A stretch of 64,000 bases of DNA from Roseomonas sp. (GTDB lineage: Bacteria > Pseudomonadota > Alphaproteobacteria > Acetobacterales > Acetobacteraceae): the NCBI GenBank assembly GCA_020249775.1, contig JADCFA010000005.1:62001-126000 (forward strand). Direction: 5' to 3'. Position numbers and translations under genes: made by a program. Under the pieces are notes generated by a model, which was given only the letters and a program-made list of their open reading frames with translations, had not been told where the DNA came from and did no database searches. Position 1 is the first letter of the stretch; every line of letters begins with the position of its first letter. Positions 16,614 through 25,620 of this stretch are shown here, in pieces.

Positions 16614-17750
16614 CTAACGTGCCGAAAGCGGTGGAACAGGGCGCTGATCAGGTCCCGTATACCAGGAAAGCGGACGGATCAGCCGATTATCCGCGCCTTG
16701 CTCGATCACATGCGCCGACCAGCCCGTGATGCGGGAAGCGACGAAGATCGGCGTGAAAAGCGGGATCTCAAAACCCATCAGGTAATAGGCCGGGCCTGCC
16801 GGGAAATCGAGATTCGGGTGGATGTTCTTCTTCTCCAGCATCTCGGCGGCCAGGATGCGGCTGATCTCCATCCAGGTCTTGTCGCCCACAACTTCGGCCA
16901 TTTTCTCGGCATATTTGCGCATGGTGGGCACGCGGCTATCGCCGGTCTTGTAGACGCGATGCCCAAAGCCCATCACCAGCGCCTTATGGTCGAAGCGGCT
17001 TTGAATCCATTCGCGGGCCAGCTTCGGGTCGCCGATTTCCTTCAGCGTATGCATCACCGCCTCATTGGCGCCGCCATGCAGCGGCCCCTTGAGCGAGGCG
17101 ATGCCCGCCGTGATCGCACCATGCATATCCGCACCTGAGGAGGTCACCAGCCGCGCCGTATAGGTGGAGGCGTTGAAGGTATGCTCGGCATAGAGGATCA
17201 TGGAAACATCAAAAGCCTTCAGCACTTCAGGCTGTGGCACCTTGCCCAGGATCAGGTTGAAGACATTCTCGGCAAAGCTATGCGCCGGGTTCGGCATCAC
17301 CACCGGCAGGCCGCGGGAAGCGCGATAGGCCGCTGCAATCGCCGTTGGGATTTTGGCGAAAAGCCGCTTCGCCTTGCGATATTGCGCGGGCAGCGAGACA
17401 TCGCCCGCTTCCGGGTCTTCCATGCCCATGAAGGATACGGCGGTGCGGATGGCATCCATCGGGTGCGCATCCTTGGGGAATTCGCGGATCACGCGATGCA
17501 GCGCGGGGCTGATCTCACGCTCGGCGGTAGTCTCGGCCTTGAAGGCGGCAAGCTGCTGGGCATTGGGCAATTCGCCTTCCCAGAGCAGATAGGCCACTTC
17601 CTCAAAGCTGCAATTCTCGGCCAAATCCTGCACCGCATAGCCGCGATAGGTCAGGCTATTTGTCTCCGGCATCACCTTGGACACAGCCGAGACATCGGCA
17701 TAGACGCCGACCAGGCCCTTATAGATTTCGGGTTTCGTGGTTTCGTTCAT
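16614..17750 (-). CDS. prpC: 2-methylcitrate synthase / citrate synthase
   Basis: 378 residues, the short PrpC-like type rather than the roughly 430-residue type II GltA. Condenses propionyl-CoA (or acetyl-CoA) with oxaloacetate. The active-site His in GPLHGGANEAV, the His in GFGHRVYKTGDSR and the Asp in NLDFPAGPAYYLMG are all present. I start it at the ATG at 17750; extending upstream adds non-family sequence. It lies 73 bases downstream of prpD on the same strand, which supports a methylcitrate-cycle role, though it may also act as citrate synthase. No prpB is in the window. Confidence 0.85.
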   Translation of the reverse strand: MNETTKPEIYKGLVGVYADVSAVSKVMPETNSLTYRGYAVQDLAENCSFEEVAYLLWEGELPNAQQLAAFKAETTAEREISPALHRVIREFPKDAHPMDAIRTAVSFMGMEDPEAGDVSLPAQYRKAKRLFAKIPTAIAAAYRASRGLPVVMPNPAHSFAENVFNLILGKVPQPEVLKAFDVSMILYAEHTFNASTYTARLVTSSGADMHGAITAGIASLKGPLHGGANEAVMHTLKEIGDPKLAREWIQSRFDHKALVMGFGHRVYKTGDSRVPTMRKYAEKMAEVVGDKTWMEISRILAAEMLEKKNIHPNLDFPAGPAYYLMGFEIPLFTPIFVASRITGWSAHVIEQGADNRLIRPLSWYTGPDQRPVPPLSAR

Positions 17751-17823
17751 TGGGTTTCTTCCCTTGCTTGGCAGCTTCGGGTCAGCGCCAATGGCGCCGA
17801 CCCTGCCTTCCTTAATGGTCAGT

Positions 17824-19350
17824 TCAGAAAATACCGGGCTTGCTGTCCAGCAGGCCGCCCGCCGGCAGCGCCACATTGAGCGCGCTGAGTTCGCCCGCCT
17901 TCAGCTTGGCCAAATCCTGCACCACTTCCAGGAAGCGGTTGGACTCGCGGCTTGAGATGATGCCATCGGTCAGCGTCTGGAATTTGCGGATGTAATCCGC
18001 CCGGCCGAAGGGCCTGGCGCCATTGGGGTGGGCATTGGCCACGCCAAGCTCATCCGTGAGGCGCGAGCCATCCTTGAACAGGATTTCGACGCGCCCGCCA
18101 AAAGAAAGCTCATTGGGGTCGCGGGAATGGTATTTGCGGGTCCATTCCGCATCCTCCCGCGTTTCGATCTTGTGCCAGAGCCGGACGGTATCGGCCCTTC
18201 CCGCCCGCTTCGGCGCATAGCTATCCACATGGTGCCAGCGCCCATCCTGCAGCGCGACCGCGAAGATATACATGATGGAGTGATCCAGCGTCTCACGGCT
18301 CGCCTTCGGGTCCATCTTTTGCGGGTCATTGGCGCCGGTGCCGATCACGTAATGGGTGTGATGGCTGGTATGGATGATGATCTTCTCGATCGCCTCCATA
18401 TCCGCGATCTGCTCACGCATGCGGAAGGCCAGGTCAATCAGGGCCTGGGATTGGTATTCGGCCGAGTGTTCCTTGGTGTAGGAATCAAGGATGGAGCGCT
18501 TGGGCTCGCCCGCTTCCGGCAGCGGCACTTCGTAATAGACCGGGCCATAGACATCCTTGCGGTTGGACCGCCCGGCAAGCACCCAGGCAATCACGCTGTC
18601 TTCGCCTTCATAAATCGGCGAAGGCGCGCCCTCGCCCCGCATGCAGCGATCCACCGCTTCGACGGCCAGCTTGCCGGCATGGGCCGGGGCATAGGCTTTC
18701 CAGGATGAAATCTCGCCCTTGCGGGATTGACGGAAAGAAATCGAGGTATGCAAAGCCTGCTGGATGGATTGGAAGACCACTTCCTGCTTCAGGCCAAGCA
18801 GCGTGCCAATGCCGGCAGCCGCCGCGGGGCAAAGATGGGCGATGTGGTCCACCTTATGTTCATGCAGGCAAATCGCGCGCACCAGATCAATATGCAGCTC
18901 ATAGCCGGTGGCAAGGCCACGGATCAGATCGCGACCGGATTTACCCATGGCCTGCGCCACCGCCAGGATCGGCGGGATATTGTCGCCAGGGTGGGAGTAA
19001 TCAGCGGCGAGGAACGTGTCGTGCATATCCAATTCACGCACGGCGGTGCCATTCGCCCAGGCTGCCCATTCGGGGGAGACGGTGGTGGCCGCCTTCACGC
19101 CAAATACCTGCGCGCCGCCGGCCTTCTTCGCATGGCCAAGCGCCATGCCGCGTGCCGAGACCACGGGGCGGCGATTGATGGCGGCGATGGCGACCGAAGC
19201 ATTGTCAATGATCCGGTTGATGATCATCTCCTGCACCGGCTTTTCGACCGCGACCTTGTCCACGGCGACTCCGGCCATTTTCCAGGCCAGTTGATCTTCG
19301 CGCTTCAATAGCGCCTTGGATGGGTGAACCTTTACGGCGTTGAGTTTCAT
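17824..19350 (-). CDS. prpD: 2-methylcitrate dehydratase (MmgE/PrpD family)
   Basis: 508 residues. Dehydrates 2-methylcitrate to cis-methylaconitate. MmgE/PrpD features include the [20 protein letters not shown] block, [20 protein letters not shown], and [20 protein letters not shown] with the conserved DHSxxY. The ATG at 19350 sits 10 bases after GGGAG; an ATG at 19359 is too close to it. Transcribed with prpC and divergent from a LysR gene that is a likely regulator. Other MmgE/PrpD enzymes (itaconate, iminodisuccinate) are less likely given prpC. Confidence 0.88.
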   Translation of the reverse strand: MKLNAVKVHPSKALLKREDQLAWKMAGVAVDKVAVEKPVQEMIINRIIDNASVAIAAINRRPVVSARGMALGHAKKAGGAQVFGVKAATTVSPEWAAWANGTAVRELDMHDTFLAADYSHPGDNIPPILAVAQAMGKSGRDLIRGLATGYELHIDLVRAICLHEHKVDHIAHLCPAAAAGIGTLLGLKQEVVFQSIQQALHTSISFRQSRKGEISSWKAYAPAHAGKLAVEAVDRCMRGEGAPSPIYEGEDSVIAWVLAGRSNRKDVYGPVYYEVPLPEAGEPKRSILDSYTKEHSAEYQSQALIDLAFRMREQIADMEAIEKIIIHTSHHTHYVIGTGANDPQKMDPKASRETLDHSIMYIFAVALQDGRWHHVDSYAPKRAGRADTVRLWHKIETREDAEWTRKYHSRDPNELSFGGRVEILFKDGSRLTDELGVANAHPNGARPFGRADYIRKFQTLTDGIISSRESNRFLEVVQDLAKLKAGELSALNVALPAGGLLDSKPGIF

Positions 19351-19488
19351 TTGGGGCATTCTCCCTTTCTTGTGTCTGGCGGCTTGCCTGATGCGCTTCT
19401 TCTGCGCCCATCTGGCGCCATCGTCCAATCCAATTGACGTGGCGCGCTGATAGGTTTTCCGTATGGGCGAAACAGTATTGGATCGCTC
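19351..19488. promoter_or_regulatory. divergent promoter region prpD / lysR
   Basis: 138 bases between divergently transcribed prpD and the LysR gene, the usual place for a LysR-type operator. I cannot point to one unambiguous T-N11-A site by eye. The arrangement alone supports the call. Confidence 0.45.
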
Positions 19489-20415
19489 ATGGATTTTCGC
19501 CTGATCCGCCGCCTGGGGCATTTTCTGGCCGTGGCCGAAGAAGGTCATTTCGGCCGCGCCGCCGCGCGGCTTGGCATTTCGCAGCCGCCGCTGACCGCAC
19601 AAATCCAGCTTCTGGAACGCGAACTTGGCGTGAAGCTGCTGGAACGCAGCGGCAAGGGCGCGCGCCCGACACGCGAAGGGGAAGCGCTGCTGCCACTCGC
19701 GCGCCGCATCGCTGGCAATGCCGCTGATCTTGAGAGTCTCGCGCGCGAATTGCGCATGGGCCATCACGCGCCGGTTTCCATTGCCTGCGTCACCTCGGCG
19801 CTGTTTGATTATCTGCCGCCCATTGTGCGCGCCATGCAGGCCGCGCGCCCGGAAGCCGCGATTGGCGTGCGTGAGATGGACACCGCCGAGGCTTTGGAAG
19901 CGCTTCGGCGGGGAGAGGTTGATCTGGCTTTGCTGCGTTCGGATCGTGACCGCGCGCCGATCAAGCTAAGGCCGCTCGGGGAAGACAGGCTCGCTGCCGC
20001 CTTGCCGGAAGGCCATCCGATTCTGAGCGGGCCTGATCCCTTGCCGCTGGCGGCACTCGCGGAAGCGCCGATGCTGATGCTGCCGCGCGCGATCAGCCCA
20101 GCCTATTCGGATGCCATGACAGCGGCCTGCCATGCGGCAGGCTTCACGCCGCGCGTGGTGCGCGAAGTGGGATCGGCCATGGCGCAGCTTGGTTTCGTTG
20201 CTGCCGGATTGGGGGTGGCCTTGGTCTCGGAAGGCATGGCGCGGCTCAATCCGCCGGGCGTGGCGTTTCGGATTCTGGCCGGCCCCATTCGCGGCGTTGG
20301 CGTGGCGCTCGCCTGGAATGCGGAGCGGGAGAATGAGGCGACAAGCCTCGCGCTTCAGATCGCCGATGCGCAATTCGGGCCATCGGCCCTGGCCCGCGGC
20401 GCCCGGCTGCTTTAG
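19489..20415 (+). CDS. LysR-family transcriptional regulator
   Basis: 308 residues. The N-terminal winged helix-turn-helix is classic: [20 protein letters not shown] then [20 protein letters not shown] and [15 protein letters not shown]. The effector domain follows ([38 protein letters not shown]). It sits between prpDC (divergent) and the cyclic-amide operon (38 bases downstream, same strand), so it could regulate either. Typical LysR autoregulation is expected but not shown. Confidence 0.9.
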   Translation: MDFRLIRRLGHFLAVAEEGHFGRAAARLGISQPPLTAQIQLLERELGVKLLERSGKGARPTREGEALLPLARRIAGNAADLESLARELRMGHHAPVSIACVTSALFDYLPPIVRAMQAARPEAAIGVREMDTAEALEALRRGEVDLALLRSDRDRAPIKLRPLGEDRLAAALPEGHPILSGPDPLPLAALAEAPMLMLPRAISPAYSDAMTAACHAAGFTPRVVREVGSAMAQLGFVAAGLGVALVSEGMARLNPPGVAFRILAGPIRGVGVALAWNAERENEATSLALQIADAQFGPSALARGARLL

Positions 20416-20453
20416 GTTGCAAGCCTGTCATTGCGCAGCCGCAGGAGTAGCTA

Positions 20454-21842
20454 ATGCCCGCCACCACCCCTTTTGATCGCGTCATTCGTGGCACGCTGGT
20501 GCTGCCTGATCGCATCCTATCCAATGGCTGGGTCGCCACACGCGGCGAGGTGATTGCCGGCATCGGCGAAGGCCCCTCACCGGTTGCGGTTTCCGTGGAG
20601 GATTATGGCGCGCGCTACATCATGCCGGGGCTGGTGGATGGGCATATGCATACCTCATCCTCCCGCGGGTGGCCGGGGATTGAGGGCGCTTCCAAAACCG
20701 CAGCCGCGGGCGGTGTGACCACCTGCGTTGACATGCCCTATGATGTGCCGCGCCCGGTGACGGATGCGGGTATTTTCAAGGAGAAGGTCGAATATGTGAA
20801 TCGCCTGTCCCATGTGGATATGGCGCTTTACGGCACCATCCTGAAATCGGGCGGGGTGGATGCCATTGCGGGGCTCGCGGAGGCCGGCGCCTGTTCCTTC
20901 AAGCTTTCCACCTATGAATATGACCCGGTGCGCTTCCCGCGCATTGACCACCCGACCATGGTCGCGGCCTTTCGCGAAATCGCCAAGACCGGGCTGATGG
21001 TTGCCGTGCATAATGAGGATCAGGAAATCGTGGTGCGGCTGACCGAGGAAGCCAAGGCCGCTGGCAATACCTCCCCCATCTGGCATTGCCGCACCCGCCC
21101 GCCGCTCTGTGAGACCATGGCGGATCTCGAGATTTTTGAAATCGGGCTTGAGACCGGCGCGCATGTGCATATCGCCCATTCATCGCTCGCGCGCGGTTTT
21201 GAGATTGCCGAGGTGTTCCGCCGCATGGGCGGCAAGGCATCGGGCGAGGCCTGTCTGCAATACCTGTGCATGACGGAAGAAGACATCATCCGGCTGGAAG
21301 GCTTCGGCAAATGCAACCCGCCCTTCCGCACCGCAGATGAGGTGGAACGCATGTGGGGCGCCTTTGCCAAGGGGCAGGTGGCTTATGTTTCGACCGATCA
21401 CGCGCCTTGGCCGCGCGACCGCAAGACCTATACGGGCGATATCTTCACGGTCGGCGCGGGGCTGACGGGCATGCAAAGCTTCGCCCCCGTGATGTTCACG
21501 CTGCTGAAGCAGCGCGGCCTGTCGCCCAGCCTGATGGCGCTTTATTGCGCCGAACGCCCCGCGCGCTTCCATGGGCTTTATCCGAAGAAGGGTGCGCTGC
21601 GCATTGGGGCGGATGCCGATCTGCTGGTGATGGAAGAAGGCGATTTCACCTTTGATGCGCAGGATATCCAGGATCAGGAAGATGCCAAATGGTCGCCCTA
21701 TGATGGCATGAAGGTGAAGGGCCGCGTCGCCGCCACCTGGCTGCGCGGGCAGCAGATTTGGGATGGCAAGCAGGTTTTGGCCAAGCCCGGCGCCGGGCGC
21801 TTCGTGCCGCGTCAACACAAGGAAAGCTATGTCGGGGAATAA
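20454..21842 (+). CDS. cyclic amidohydrolase (dihydroorotase / hydantoinase / allantoinase type)
   Basis: 462 residues. Metal-site residues of the cyclic amidohydrolases are visible: DGHMH near 62-66, a Lys in the position of the carboxylated lysine (CSFKLSTYEYDP), His in AVHNEDQE, His in AHVHIAHSS and Asp in STDHAPWPRDRK. Hydrolyses a cyclic amide or ureide such as a hydantoin or dihydropyrimidine to an N-carbamoyl product. It leads an operon with two N-carbamoyl amino acid hydrolases, which fits hydantoinase activity. The next gene overlaps its 3' end by 14 bases. Confidence 0.85.
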   Translation: MPATTPFDRVIRGTLVLPDRILSNGWVATRGEVIAGIGEGPSPVAVSVEDYGARYIMPGLVDGHMHTSSSRGWPGIEGASKTAAAGGVTTCVDMPYDVPRPVTDAGIFKEKVEYVNRLSHVDMALYGTILKSGGVDAIAGLAEAGACSFKLSTYEYDPVRFPRIDHPTMVAAFREIAKTGLMVAVHNEDQEIVVRLTEEAKAAGNTSPIWHCRTRPPLCETMADLEIFEIGLETGAHVHIAHSSLARGFEIAEVFRRMGGKASGEACLQYLCMTEEDIIRLEGFGKCNPPFRTADEVERMWGAFAKGQVAYVSTDHAPWPRDRKTYTGDIFTVGAGLTGMQSFAPVMFTLLKQRGLSPSLMALYCAERPARFHGLYPKKGALRIGADADLLVMEEGDFTFDAQDIQDQEDAKWSPYDGMKVKGRVAATWLRGQQIWDGKQVLAKPGAGRFVPRQHKESYVGE

Positions 21843-22122
21843 GGAAAAGCAGCGCCCGGAAGGGCATTGGATCAAGCGGCCACCGCGACCTTCGAAGCAA
21901 GCTGCTCCGCCGCCGCGGCGCAAGCCCGGCTTGGTGCATGCCATGATCGCGGGTTCGGTTGGCATTATGCTTGGCATGTTGAACGCCGCCGCCACCGGGG
22001 CGGGCGGATTGCCTGATCCCGTGCCGGCGATTGCCGCCGGCATTGGGCTTTGCATTGGCGCCATTGCCACCTGGCGGCTGTTTGGCGGCACGCGGCAGGA
22101 TTTCCGGGATTTGTTTTTCTGA
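21829..22122 (+). CDS. small membrane protein
   Basis: 97 residues. A basic, Pro-rich N-terminus (RPPRPSKQAAPPPRRKPG) is followed by two membrane segments (MIAGSVGIMLGMLNAA and AIAAGIGLCIGAIATWRLFG). The ATG at 21829 has AGGAAAG just upstream and overlaps the end of the amidohydrolase gene, implying translational coupling. I recognise no family. As part of the operon it could assist uptake, but there is no direct evidence. Confidence 0.65.
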   Translation: MSGNKEKQRPEGHWIKRPPRPSKQAAPPPRRKPGLVHAMIAGSVGIMLGMLNAAATGAGGLPDPVPAIAAGIGLCIGAIATWRLFGGTRQDFRDLFF

Positions 22123-22190
22123 ACCCTGGCTTGTCGCCGGGGAGTGCTCGGCCCAAGGAAGGGCCTTTCATCATGCATGGAGAGAATGTG

Positions 22191-22688
22191 ATGAGTTCCA
22201 AGGATTATTACGTGAAGCATCTGGCGGTGGATCTGCCGCTGGCCACCGCCGATAAGATCGCCGATGTCACGCTGGCGACTGGCCGCGCGGCGGGCATGCT
22301 GCCGCTGACGGTGGTGGTGCTGGATGCGGGCGGGCATGTTGTCGTGCAGAAGCGCGAAGATGGCTCTGGCATTTTGCGGGCTGAAATCGCACGCGGCAAA
22401 GCCTATGGCGCGCTTGGCATGGGCATTGGCAGCCGCGTGATTCGTGATCGCCTCAAGGAACGCATCGGCTTTCAGGCGGCGGTTTCTGCGGCTTCCGATG
22501 GCAGCTTTGTTCCCGTGCCGGGTGGCGTGCTGATTCTGAATGCCGCAGGCGCCGTGATTGGCGCGGTTGGTGTCAGCGGCGATGCCTCTGACCGCGACGA
22601 ACACGCGGCGTGTGAGGGTATCAAGGCCGCCGGGCTTGCTTCCCACCCGGATGCGGCGGTTGAGAATTGGCGCGATGCCGCACTTTGA
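22191..22688 (+). CDS. GlcG/HbpS family protein
   Basis: 165 residues. The family's core pattern is present: VVVLDAGGHVVVQKREDGSG near 43-62, RAEIARGKAYGALGMG, and the Gly-rich VPGGVLILNAAGAVIGAVGV with GDASDRDEHAA near the end. GlcG/HbpS proteins bind haem or small ligands and are often found in catabolic operons; function here unknown. I chose the ATG at 22191, 8 bases after GGAGAG; an ATG at 22173 is in frame. Its 3' end overlaps the Bug gene by 14 bases. Confidence 0.85.
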   Translation: MSSKDYYVKHLAVDLPLATADKIADVTLATGRAAGMLPLTVVVLDAGGHVVVQKREDGSGILRAEIARGKAYGALGMGIGSRVIRDRLKERIGFQAAVSAASDGSFVPVPGGVLILNAAGAVIGAVGVSGDASDRDEHAACEGIKAAGLASHPDAAVENWRDAAL

Positions 22689-23667
22689 GATCACGCGCCG
22701 CGCCGCGCTGCTCGGCGCTGGCGCGGCGCTGATCAATACGGCGGCGCGGGCGCAGGAGGTTTTTCCCGCCCGCCCGATCCGCATGATCATCCCCTTCCCC
22801 GCCGGTGGCCCGACCGATGTCTATGCGCGGCTTTATGCTGAGCGCCTCAGCCGCGAATTGGGCCAGCCGGTGGTGACGGAAAATCGCGGTGGCGCGGGTG
22901 GGGCGATTGGCTCCTTGGAAGTGTCGCGCGCGCGGCCCGATGGCTACACCATTTTGTTCGGCACGGCTTCGACGCATGCGCTTTATCCGCTGGTCACGCG
23001 CCAGCCGCAATTTGATGTGGTGCGGGATTTCACGACCATAGCGGAATTGGGCGGCGGGCCGCTTTGTTGGTTGGCGCATCCCTCTCGCCCCGCGAGCTTG
23101 CGCGAATTTCTCGTTGCGGCGCGCAACGCCAATCCGCCGCTCTCCTGTGGCTCGCCGGGCAGTGGCACCATGATGCATCTTGCCACCGAGTTGCTGAAGC
23201 AGCAGGCGGGCGGGGTGGCGCTGACCCATGTGCCCTATCGCGGCGCGGCGCCGGCGATGAATGATTTGGTCGGCGGCACCTTGGCACTCGCGGTCAATAC
23301 GTTTGGCGGCGGCTTGCCTTTGCATCAGGGCGGGCGCGCGCGCATGCTGGCGGTGGCGACAGCGCAGCGTTTGGAAGCCACGCCAGATGTGCCGACCGTT
23401 GCCGAAGCGCTCGGCCTTGCTGGTTTTGGCGCGGTGCTCTGGCATGCAGTCTTCGCGCCCCCTGCCCTTCCCGCGCCGATCCTGGAACGGCTTTCGGCGG
23501 CGACCAATGCCGCGCTCGCCGATCCTGCCTTCCGTGCCAGCCTCGCCGCATCCGGCATCACCGCTTCAGCGCCTGGCACACCCGCCAGCGCCGCCGCCTT
23601 CATCGCCGCCGAGACCAGGCGTTACGCGCCTGTGGTCGAGGCTATTCGTCCGGAGCTTGATCAATGA
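22675..23667 (+). CDS. Bug-type (TTT family) solute-binding receptor
   Basis: 330 residues. A twin-arginine-like signal (TRRAALLGAGAALINTAARA) leads into the Bug start VFPARPIRMIIPFPAGGPTD. Other family marks are GQPVVTENRGGAGGAIG, the RPDGYT loop, THVPYRGAAPAMNDLVGG and a VPTVAEALG block. Such receptors bind carboxylates or other small molecules in the periplasm for TctAB-type transporters, none of which is in the window. It overlaps both the HbpS gene before it and the hydrolase gene after it, so it likely captures this pathway's substrate. Confidence 0.92.
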   Translation: MPHFEITRRAALLGAGAALINTAARAQEVFPARPIRMIIPFPAGGPTDVYARLYAERLSRELGQPVVTENRGGAGGAIGSLEVSRARPDGYTILFGTASTHALYPLVTRQPQFDVVRDFTTIAELGGGPLCWLAHPSRPASLREFLVAARNANPPLSCGSPGSGTMMHLATELLKQQAGGVALTHVPYRGAAPAMNDLVGGTLALAVNTFGGGLPLHQGGRARMLAVATAQRLEATPDVPTVAEALGLAGFGAVLWHAVFAPPALPAPILERLSAATNAALADPAFRASLAASGITASAPGTPASAAAFIAAETRRYAPVVEAIRPELDQ

Positions 23668-24608
23668 CACGCACTCTGCGCCTTGCCGGCGCCCAAATGG
23701 GACCGAACCAAAAAGCCGATAGCCGAGAGGCAATTCTGGCCCGCATGATCGCCTTGCTGGAACGGGCCGCTGCCGCGGGCGCGAAGATGGTGGTGTTCCC
23801 GGAATTGCCGCTGACCACGTTTTTCCCGCGCTGGCTGTTCACCGATCAGGCGGAATTGGACAGTTATTTTGAACGCGAAATGCCCAATCCGCGCGTGCAG
23901 CCGCTATTTGATCGCGCGCGCGCCTTGGGCATTGGCTTTTATCTTGGCTATGCGGAACTGACGCCGCATGGCAAGCGCTACAATACGGCCATCACGGTGG
24001 GGCCGGATGGCAGCGTGCTCGGAAAATATCGCAAAATCCATCTGCCCGGCACGGTGGAGCCGCGCATCGGTGATCGCTTCCAGCAATTGGAAAAGCGCTA
24101 TTTCGAATATGGCGATCTGGGCTTCCCCGCCTTTCGCGGCCCCGATGCCTGGGGCCGGCCCGTGCTTGGCATGTTGATCTGCAATGACCGCCGCTGGCCG
24201 GAAGCCTGGCGCTGCTATGGCTTGCAGGGGATTGAGCTAATGCTGATTGGCTATAACTCGGCCGCCTATGATCCGATGGGGGGCGATAGCGAAGACCAAT
24301 CGCTCCGCACCTTCCATTCGACGCTCGCGGTGCAGGGCAATGCCTATATGAACGCAACCTGGGCGATTTCGGTCGCCAAGGCGGGCGTCGAGGATGGCTC
24401 GGGCCTCATTGGTGGTTCGGTGATTGTGGACCCGAATGGCCGCGTGGTGGCGGAAGCTAAGACGCTGGGTGATGAGATCATCATCGCCGATGTGGATTTT
24501 GATGCCTGCCGCCAGGGGAAGGAGAAAATGTTCAACTTCGCCGCCCATCGCCGGCCGCAATGGTATCGCGCCATGATTGATCAGGTGGGGGCGGTGCCGC
24601 CGGCGTGA
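23664..24608 (+). CDS. N-carbamoyl-D-amino acid hydrolase-like nitrilase, paralogue 1
   Basis: 314 residues of the nitrilase superfamily. The catalytic triad is visible: Glu in VVFPELPLTTFFPRW (about 47), Lys in GKYRKIHLPG (about 117-126 region) and Cys in MLICNDRRWPEAWR (about 172). The CNDRRWPE context is typical of N-carbamoyl-D-amino acid amidohydrolases, which release ammonia, carbon dioxide and a D-amino acid. Starts 4 bases inside the end of the Bug gene. With the upstream cyclic amidohydrolase this forms a hydantoin-type route. Confidence 0.88.
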   Translation: MTRTLRLAGAQMGPNQKADSREAILARMIALLERAAAAGAKMVVFPELPLTTFFPRWLFTDQAELDSYFEREMPNPRVQPLFDRARALGIGFYLGYAELTPHGKRYNTAITVGPDGSVLGKYRKIHLPGTVEPRIGDRFQQLEKRYFEYGDLGFPAFRGPDAWGRPVLGMLICNDRRWPEAWRCYGLQGIELMLIGYNSAAYDPMGGDSEDQSLRTFHSTLAVQGNAYMNATWAISVAKAGVEDGSGLIGGSVIVDPNGRVVAEAKTLGDEIIIADVDFDACRQGKEKMFNFAAHRRPQWYRAMIDQVGAVPPA

Positions 24609-24655
24609 TGCGCGATGACACACTTATATACAGTGAGTAAGCGAAGGATCAGCGC

Positions 24656-25618
24656 ATGACCCGTTCCCTTGTTCTGGCCGCCGCGCAGCTGGGGCCGATC
24701 CAAAAGGCTGAAGGCCGCGATATTGCCGTTGGGCGCATGATCCGCCTGATGGAAAAGGCGCATCAACGCGGTGCTGAGGTCGTGGTCTTTCCCGAATTGG
24801 CGCTCACCACCTTCTTCCCGCGCTGGTATGAGGAAGATTTGGCCAATGCGGATCATTGGTATGAAGCGGCACTTCCTTCCAATGAAACCGCGCCGCTCTT
24901 TGAAGCCGCGCGCAAATACGGCATCGCCTTTCATCTTGGCTATGCCGAAAAAACGCCGGAAGGCAGGCGCTTCAATACCGCGGTCTTCGTGCTGCCTTCA
25001 GGCGAGATCGTGCTCAAATACCGCAAGGTTCATTTGCCGGGGCATAAGGAATTCGATCCCGTCCGCCATGTGCAGCATCTGGAAAAGCGCTATTTTGAAC
25101 CGGGTGATCTTGGCTTTCCCGTGATCCGCGCGCCGGTTGCAGGCCAGCCTGTCAATCTTGGCATGATGATCTGTAATGACCGCCGATGGCCGGAAGCCTG
25201 GCGCGTGATGGGCTTGCAGCAGGTGGAATTGGTCATGCTTGGCTACAATACGCCATCACTGAATATGGAAAATCGTGGCTTTGAAGCGCCTCATCTCCGC
25301 GTCTTCCATAGCCATCTCTCCATCCAATCCGGGTGCTATCAGAATTCATGCTTTGCGGTCGCAACCGCCAAGGCCGGCACGGAAGATGGGCATGAGCTGT
25401 TCGGCCATTCCATCATCGTGAACCCGCAAGGGGAGATCATGGCCCAGGCGACAAGCTGGGATGATGAGTTGATCGTGGCCGAAGCTGACCTCGGCAAATG
25501 CGAATTGGGCCGGAAGACCATTTTCGATTTCGCGCGCCATCGCCGCCCGGAACATTATGGCCGCATCGCCGAACAGGTGGGCAGCGTGGCGCCGGCGGAA
25601 TGGAAAGGCGGCGCGTAG
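24656..25618 (+). CDS. N-carbamoyl-D-amino acid hydrolase-like nitrilase, paralogue 2
   Basis: 320 residues, clearly homologous to the gene just upstream along its whole length. Catalytic Glu (VVFPELALTTFFPRW), Lys (LKYRKVHLPGHKEFDP) and Cys (MMICNDRRWPEAWRVMG) are all kept, and the GYNTPS and GCYQNSCFAVATAKAG blocks are closer to characterised N-carbamoyl-D-amino acid hydrolases. The 47-base gap holds AAGCGAAGGATCAGCGC, so it has its own ribosome site. The two enzymes may split substrate range. Its stop is 2 bases from that of the convergent dehydrogenase gene. Confidence 0.9.
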   Translation: MTRSLVLAAAQLGPIQKAEGRDIAVGRMIRLMEKAHQRGAEVVVFPELALTTFFPRWYEEDLANADHWYEAALPSNETAPLFEAARKYGIAFHLGYAEKTPEGRRFNTAVFVLPSGEIVLKYRKVHLPGHKEFDPVRHVQHLEKRYFEPGDLGFPVIRAPVAGQPVNLGMMICNDRRWPEAWRVMGLQQVELVMLGYNTPSLNMENRGFEAPHLRVFHSHLSIQSGCYQNSCFAVATAKAGTEDGHELFGHSIIVNPQGEIMAQATSWDDELIVAEADLGKCELGRKTIFDFARHRRPEHYGRIAEQVGSVAPAEWKGGA

Positions 25619-25620
25619 GG

